A stretch of 64,000 nucleotides of DNA, taken from positions 62,001 to 126,000 of the forward strand of contig NZ_AP017655.1 in the NCBI RefSeq assembly GCF_002355855.1, in the 5' to 3' direction. Shown here piece after piece: positions 60,293 to 64,000 of this stretch. A program made the translations under genes and the position numbers. The DNA is from Sphingobium cloacae (GTDB lineage Bacteria > Pseudomonadota > Alphaproteobacteria > Sphingomonadales > Sphingomonadaceae). Every line of letters begins with the position of its first letter. Position 1 is the first letter of the stretch. The notes below the pieces were generated by a model. That model saw only the letters and a program-made list of their open reading frames with translations. It was not told the origin of the DNA and did not search any database.

Positions 60293-61777
60293 ATGATCAG
60301 CTTCACCGCGACATACAGCCCGGAGGACAACAAGATCCACCTCTACGCATCGTCCCGCCTCGATGCCGAGACCTATGCCCGTGTCAAGGAAGCGGGCTTC
60401 AAATGGGCTCCGAAACAGGAGCTTTTCGTGGCGCCGAAATGGACGCCGCAGCGCGAAGACCTCGCCATCGAACTGGCCGGTGAGATCGAGCCCGAGGAAA
60501 TGACGCTGGCCGAGCGCGCCGCCATCAAGGCCGAGCGGCTCGAAGATCTTTCCCACAAGCGGCACGCCCAGGCCAATGCCTTTTCCCGGCGCGCCGATGA
60601 ACTCTCGCAAGCCTTCTACATGGGCCAGCCCATCCTTGTCGGCCATCATAGCGAACGTCAGGCGCGCCGGACGCAGGAGCGCATGCATTCGGCATCGAGC
60701 GCCGCCGTGAACGCCGAAAAGGCCGCGACCTACTGGCTGGGTCGCGCGAGCGGCGTCGAGCATTTCGCCAACATGAAGAACAACCCGCGCACGCGGGCCA
60801 ACCGGATCAAGACGCTGCTGGCCGAACTGCGCGACCTTCAGCGCGGCATCAACAGAGCCCATGCGGCACTGGCGATCTGGGAGGATATCACGAGCGACGA
60901 ACAGATCCGCCACGCGCTCGGCAACATGGATTCCCGCACGATCTGGGCGAGCTGCGATCTCTATTACAAGGTCGACAATGGCGAGATCACGCCCGCCGAT
61001 GCCCGGCAGCAGTGTGTCGAGGGCGCCAAGCTTGCCGCGGGCGGCCCCAACCGCCGCCGTTGGATCGAACATATCCTGCACCGGCTCGCGTTCGAGCGGT
61101 CGATGCTCGGCGACGTGCCGCGCTATGACGGCGAGCTGACCCCGGTCATCATCCAGGCCTTCGCCCGCGAGCATGGCGCCGAAAGTCCCAAATCCACAGC
61201 AATCGACGCCGGACGGTTCCGGCTCGAAAGCCCGGTCCCGCTCCCGGCGCATATCGCGTCGGAGAATTCCCTCGAGCTCAGCGAGGGCGACTGGCGCGAC
61301 CTGATGCAAGCGTGCGGATACACCGTGCCGGAAAAGAAGGCCCGTCAAGCCTCGGCCAAACCGGACACCGTGCCTCTGATCAATCCATCGCGCGAACAGG
61401 CCGAGCAACTCCAGGCGATCTGGAATCTGCGCATGGTTGCGGCCTGCATCGGCAAGCGCAGCACCGCCAGGGCCAACGCGGTCTACGCGACGACACAGGC
61501 CACCTATTCGGCCAATGCGAAGGGCGACTATGACCCGTTCAAGACCGTCGAGATCGCCGCCGACGGGCACCGCGTGCGAATGGAATGGAAGGGCAATGAG
61601 CGTGTGCGGTCCGGCGAACCTGTCGCCCGCATCCGTATCTCAACGATCGGCGGTGAATTCTACAAGCCCGACGCGGTGGTCATCATCACCGACAAGCCCG
61701 CCAAACCGCTGCCGATCGACCTCGACACCCTGGAGGAGGGCGCCCGCCAGGCCGCGAACGAGGAGGCCGCAGCATGA
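60293..61777 (+). CDS. DUF3560 domain-containing protein
   Basis: 494 residues. It begins MISFTATYSPEDNKIHLYAS with the DUF3560 opening RLDAETYARVKEAGFKWAPK QELFVAPKWTP, then a coiled helical region (KRHAQANAFSRRADELSQAF, SSAAVNAEKAATYWLGRASG VEHFANMK). The C-terminal half carries another beta-rich domain. DUF3560 proteins are common on large plasmids and ICEs and have no established role. ATG 60293 is chosen over the upstream in-frame ATGs because family similarity starts there. Confidence 0.85.
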   Translation: MISFTATYSPEDNKIHLYASSRLDAETYARVKEAGFKWAPKQELFVAPKWTPQREDLAIELAGEIEPEEMTLAERAAIKAERLEDLSHKRHAQANAFSRRADELSQAFYMGQPILVGHHSERQARRTQERMHSASSAAVNAEKAATYWLGRASGVEHFANMKNNPRTRANRIKTLLAELRDLQRGINRAHAALAIWEDITSDEQIRHALGNMDSRTIWASCDLYYKVDNGEITPADARQQCVEGAKLAAGGPNRRRWIEHILHRLAFERSMLGDVPRYDGELTPVIIQAFAREHGAESPKSTAIDAGRFRLESPVPLPAHIASENSLELSEGDWRDLMQACGYTVPEKKARQASAKPDTVPLINPSREQAEQLQAIWNLRMVAACIGKRSTARANAVYATTQATYSANAKGDYDPFKTVEIAADGHRVRMEWKGNERVRSGEPVARIRISTIGGEFYKPDAVVIITDKPAKPLPIDLDTLEEGARQAANEEAAA

Positions 61778-62292
61778 CGACCGGCAGCAACACTCCGCCC
61801 GATATCCCATCGCCCATCGACGTCCCGTGGCCCGGCGATTTCGAGAAGGTCGAGATCGCGCCCGCTGCGCAAAACCGGAGCGGCGTCACGCAGACGGACA
61901 CGCTCGAATTCGCGCTCGAAACCGCCGCCTGCCTCTGGGAGGGGGTGCTGACATTGCGCGACCGTCCCGCCACCGATCCGGATGCCATCGCCCTGGCACT
62001 CGCTATCCGCGAAACCTGCAATGCCGTCGGCACCGCCGACCTGCGCTTGACCGTCGTGGGCTGGACCGGCGCCGTCGAGGCGGCCTGGAGCGCGGTCGCC
62101 GACGGCTACGACCTCTGTTTCGACTGGGACTTCGTGCCGGGCTGGATCATCGACCATATCGACTGGTCCGATCCCGCTCATCCGACGATCAGGCCGGAAT
62201 CCCTGCGACAAGATCCCGAATCCGCTGCGAACGGCGGACCAGTCGCCACGCGGCCGACCAGCGTGCAGCCGCCTTCCGACGAGGAGAGCTGA
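61774..62292 (+). CDS. Hypothetical protein (172 aa)
   Basis: MTTGSNTPPDIPSPIDVPWP opens the frame with a disordered start. A compact part follows (TLEFALETAACLWEGVLTLR, LRLTVVGWTGAVEAAWSAVA, FDWDFVPGWIIDHIDWSDP). No family recognised. It overlaps the DUF3560 stop by four bases (ATGA), so the two are coupled. Confidence 0.6.
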   Translation: MTTGSNTPPDIPSPIDVPWPGDFEKVEIAPAAQNRSGVTQTDTLEFALETAACLWEGVLTLRDRPATDPDAIALALAIRETCNAVGTADLRLTVVGWTGAVEAAWSAVADGYDLCFDWDFVPGWIIDHIDWSDPAHPTIRPESLRQDPESAANGGPVATRPTSVQPPSDEES

Positions 62293-62294
62293 CG

Positions 62295-62735
62295 ATGGGG
62301 CGCTCGGTATCCTATCCCAGCGAGGCGTATGTCGCCTTCTCGCAGTGGGACGCGGGCTGGATCGAAGACGACGACGAGCCCTATACCCGCCATTTCAGCC
62401 AAGTCGCGGCCCAGGACGATTGGGACTTCATCGTCGAGGATTTCCGCGAACAGGTGCTCGCGCTCTATCCTTCGGCATGGACCGCGACCGGCTGGATCGA
62501 CCGCGAAGACCGTATTGTCGCCATGAACCGCTACGCCCGCTTCGGCATCTCGGAATATTGCGGCTGCATCGCATATTGGGTGGTCCTGCGCCACGACATC
62601 CATCCCGGTCAGGAAGGGTTGGCGCAACGCTGGGTCGACCAGATCGCGGTCGGTTTCAAGAAGCGGTTCGCGACCCTCGTCCGCTTGGACGTGTTCTCCA
62701 ACGGCGAGGCTATTTTCGAGCGAACTGCCCCCTGA
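62295..62735 (+). CDS. Hypothetical protein (146 aa)
   Basis: MGRSVSYPSEAYVAFSQWDA opens an acidic and aromatic-rich protein. The C-terminal part has RYARFGISEYCGCIAYWVVL and VGFKKRFATLVRLDVFSNGE. It resembles small plasmid proteins of unknown function whose hallmark is MGRSVSYP. AGGAGAG precedes the ATG, two bases after the previous stop. Confidence 0.65.
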   Translation: MGRSVSYPSEAYVAFSQWDAGWIEDDDEPYTRHFSQVAAQDDWDFIVEDFREQVLALYPSAWTATGWIDREDRIVAMNRYARFGISEYCGCIAYWVVLRHDIHPGQEGLAQRWVDQIAVGFKKRFATLVRLDVFSNGEAIFERTAP

Positions 62736-62786
62736 CCGCGCGGCTCCCCGATCGCGCCCCTCCTAACATCCGACACCGGCATGATC

Positions 62787-62811
62787 CCGCCGAGCGGCCA
62801 CCGCTCGGCGG
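62787..62811. terminator. 11-bp perfect hairpin after the 62.3-kb gene
   Basis: CCGCCGAGCGG and CCGCTCGGCGG with a CCA loop, 52 bp after the stop. No U tract follows. It separates the 146-residue gene from the GHKL ATPase gene and could be an intrinsic-like terminator. Confidence 0.5.
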
Positions 62812-62884
62812 CGCGGCCCGGCCGTGGAGCGAAGGGAGAGTGATGGGGTGCGGCGATGAGGTCGCGGCAACCCAGGAGGCTCAC

Positions 62885-64000
62885 ATGACATTTCCCACCA
62901 CGATCCACGCCAGTGTCGGCGAGTCGATCATCCACAAGGCGACAAGACTTTTTGCCGGCTGCGTCGCCGACGCGCTCCACGAGCTCCTCCAGAACGCCCG
63001 CAGAGCAGGTGCCACTCGCGTCGACATCCGCCGGTTCGACCGGGATAGCGCCACGATCCTGCGCATCCGCGACGATGGCAGAGGCATAGCCGATCCGACC
63101 AAGCTTCTCGCGCTCGGCGACTCAGGCTGGGACAGCGACATTGCCCGCAGCGAGGATCCGGCGGGCATGGGTGTCTTCAGCCTTGCCGGTCGCCATGTCG
63201 TCATCCGGTCGCGCCCCGCCGACGCCGAGGACGGATGGCAAGTGACGATCCCGCCGCAGGAGTGGGAGAGCGGGGAGCCGCTCGAACTTGTCCCGGCAAT
63301 AATCGCCAAGGGCACCGAAATCGAAATCGAATTGTCCAAGGCGTGGATCGACGAGCTTGGAGAAGCGGTGAAAAACGCGGCGCGCTTCTATCCGCTTCCG
63401 GTCTTTTATGGCGAGGAGCGGCAGGCCCATGAAGCCTTTTTGAAAGAGGCCGTGCGCGTCGAAAACTGGAACGGGTGCAGCATCGGCGTTTTTCTCGACA
63501 AATACACGCCCCACCGCGAGCAGGCCCGAATCAACTTCCATGGCCTCACCGTCCCGTGCCGCCTGCCGCATGTCCATGACGCCGATGGCGGGCGCGGTTG
63601 GTATGCCAAGGTCGACATCGTGGACGCGAAAAATTTGCAGTTTGTGCTTCCGGCACGCAAGGAAATGGTCCAGAATACGGCGCTCGACGCCCTGCGCGAA
63701 GCCTGCCAAGCGGCGATTTTCCGCACCATCGCCCGTGAGGGCCATCATCGGCTTTCCTACACACAATGGCTCCGCGCGCGAGAACTCGGCATCTCGCTGC
63801 CCGAGGCGGCGCCCTTCCTGCACCTCTGGACACCCCGCATCGCCGAAACGAACGACATCTTTCCGGGTGAGCGGATCGCCGGGGAACCGATGGTCATCAT
63901 GCCCACGCTATCCGCGAACATCGAGCAGTGCGTCGACCGCGCGCTGAAATCCGCAGATGGTCTCGGCGGCTCGCCCGTTCGCGCGATGCTCGAATTCGCC
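62885..64000 (+). CDS. GHKL-type ATPase (HSP90/MutL-like), partial
   Basis: 372 residues are visible before the window ends. The Bergerat ATP fold is clear: DALHELLQNARRAGATRVDI (N box), IRDDGRGIADP (G1 box) and DPAGMGVFSLAGRH (G2 box). HSP90-like middle-domain sequence follows (KGTEIEIELS, RINFHGLTVPCRL, VDAKNLQFVLPARKEMV). Such plasmid-borne GHKL ATPases are of unknown function; stand-alone relatives include chaperone, mismatch-repair and antiphage proteins. AGGAGG precedes the start by six bases. It probably has a C-terminal part outside the window. Confidence 0.85.
   Translation, partial: MTFPTTIHASVGESIIHKATRLFAGCVADALHELLQNARRAGATRVDIRRFDRDSATILRIRDDGRGIADPTKLLALGDSGWDSDIARSEDPAGMGVFSLAGRHVVIRSRPADAEDGWQVTIPPQEWESGEPLELVPAIIAKGTEIEIELSKAWIDELGEAVKNAARFYPLPVFYGEERQAHEAFLKEAVRVENWNGCSIGVFLDKYTPHREQARINFHGLTVPCRLPHVHDADGGRGWYAKVDIVDAKNLQFVLPARKEMVQNTALDALREACQAAIFRTIAREGHHRLSYTQWLRARELGISLPEAAPFLHLWTPRIAETNDIFPGERIAGEPMVIMPTLSANIEQCVDRALKSADGLGGSPVRAMLEFA

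Noticed and set aside
60290..61570. 426-aa minus-strand frame
   Set aside because: Antisense to the DUF3560 gene, with no recognisable domain.
42061..62850. Purine-rich repeats as a CRISPR array
   Set aside because: They are single copies spread over 20 kb at gene starts, with no regular spacers and no cas genes.

Overview
The window is a high-GC alphaproteobacterial accessory region. It most probably comes from a sphingomonad (Sphingomonas/Sphingobium/Novosphingobium type), judging by the TonB-dependent receptor repertoire, MucR-type regulators, FecI/FecR pairing, IS-element types and codon use; this is inference from gene content, not from a marker gene. No chromosomal housekeeping gene is visible. 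A PRTRC cassette, many toxin-antitoxin modules and dense insertion sequences suggest a large plasmid or an integrative element.

Layout. (1) 1-5.6 kb: an IS630 copy cut by the window edge, then a minus-strand iron-uptake unit (ECF sigma factor, FecR anti-sigma, STN-type TonB receptor) whose fourth gene, a PepSY membrane protein, is broken and fused to the tail of a MucR regulator. (2) 5.6-10.7 kb: IS debris (IS1595, IS3, IS4) and small genes, including a DksA/TraR zinc-finger protein and a FrmR-type formaldehyde sensor. (3) 10.88-31.73 kb: a segment bounded by two inverted 45-bp copies of the 3' half of a tRNA-Lys(CUU) gene (attachment-site scars). Each end carries a differently truncated integrase. 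Inside are a dead ParDE-like module, HipBA with clear operator palindromes, a HigBA module, IS630 and IS5 elements meeting at a CTAG, and a lower-GC catabolic cluster (amidohydrolase fragment, M24 peptidase, TonB receptor, nitronate-monooxygenase-like flavoprotein, thiolase, AMACR-type CoA transferase/racemase, acyl-CoA dehydrogenase, truncated HSD10-type SDR). The cluster fits beta-oxidation of an alpha-methyl-branched acyl-CoA and is cut at both ends. (4) 32-35.5 kb: an orphan DUF2384 antitoxin, a RelE/Xre module, a tyrosine recombinase with a decayed IS91, an IS3 scrap, and a 42-bp perfect palindrome that looks like two abutted IS21 ends.

(5) 35.5-64 kb: a high-GC, entirely forward backbone (one gene, mucR-like, is reversed). 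It starts with the PRTRC cassette: ParB (its N-terminus replaced in frame by IS21 IstA), E, C, F, B, A and ThiF. C looks like a ubiquitin-like protein ending in Gly, B carries an E2-like Cys motif, ThiF is an E1-type adenylating enzyme, and A has a perfect JAMM deubiquitinase motif. Together they form a predicted bacterial ubiquitin-like conjugation/deconjugation system. Downstream are small conserved plasmid proteins, a 1718-residue methyltransferase-helicase, ParDE and Xre-RES modules, a DpdA-like (tRNA-guanine-transglycosylase fold) protein, a SLOG-like protein, a metallophosphoesterase, a DUF3560 protein and a GHKL ATPase that runs off the end. Several of these genes share a purine-rich leader. 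Two of them share the leader plus the first 11 codons in front of otherwise unrelated proteins.

The strongest leads for new biology are the PRTRC ubiquitin-like cassette with its captured IS21 front end, the DpdA-like gene with the shared leader, and the inverted tRNA-Lys attachment sites.
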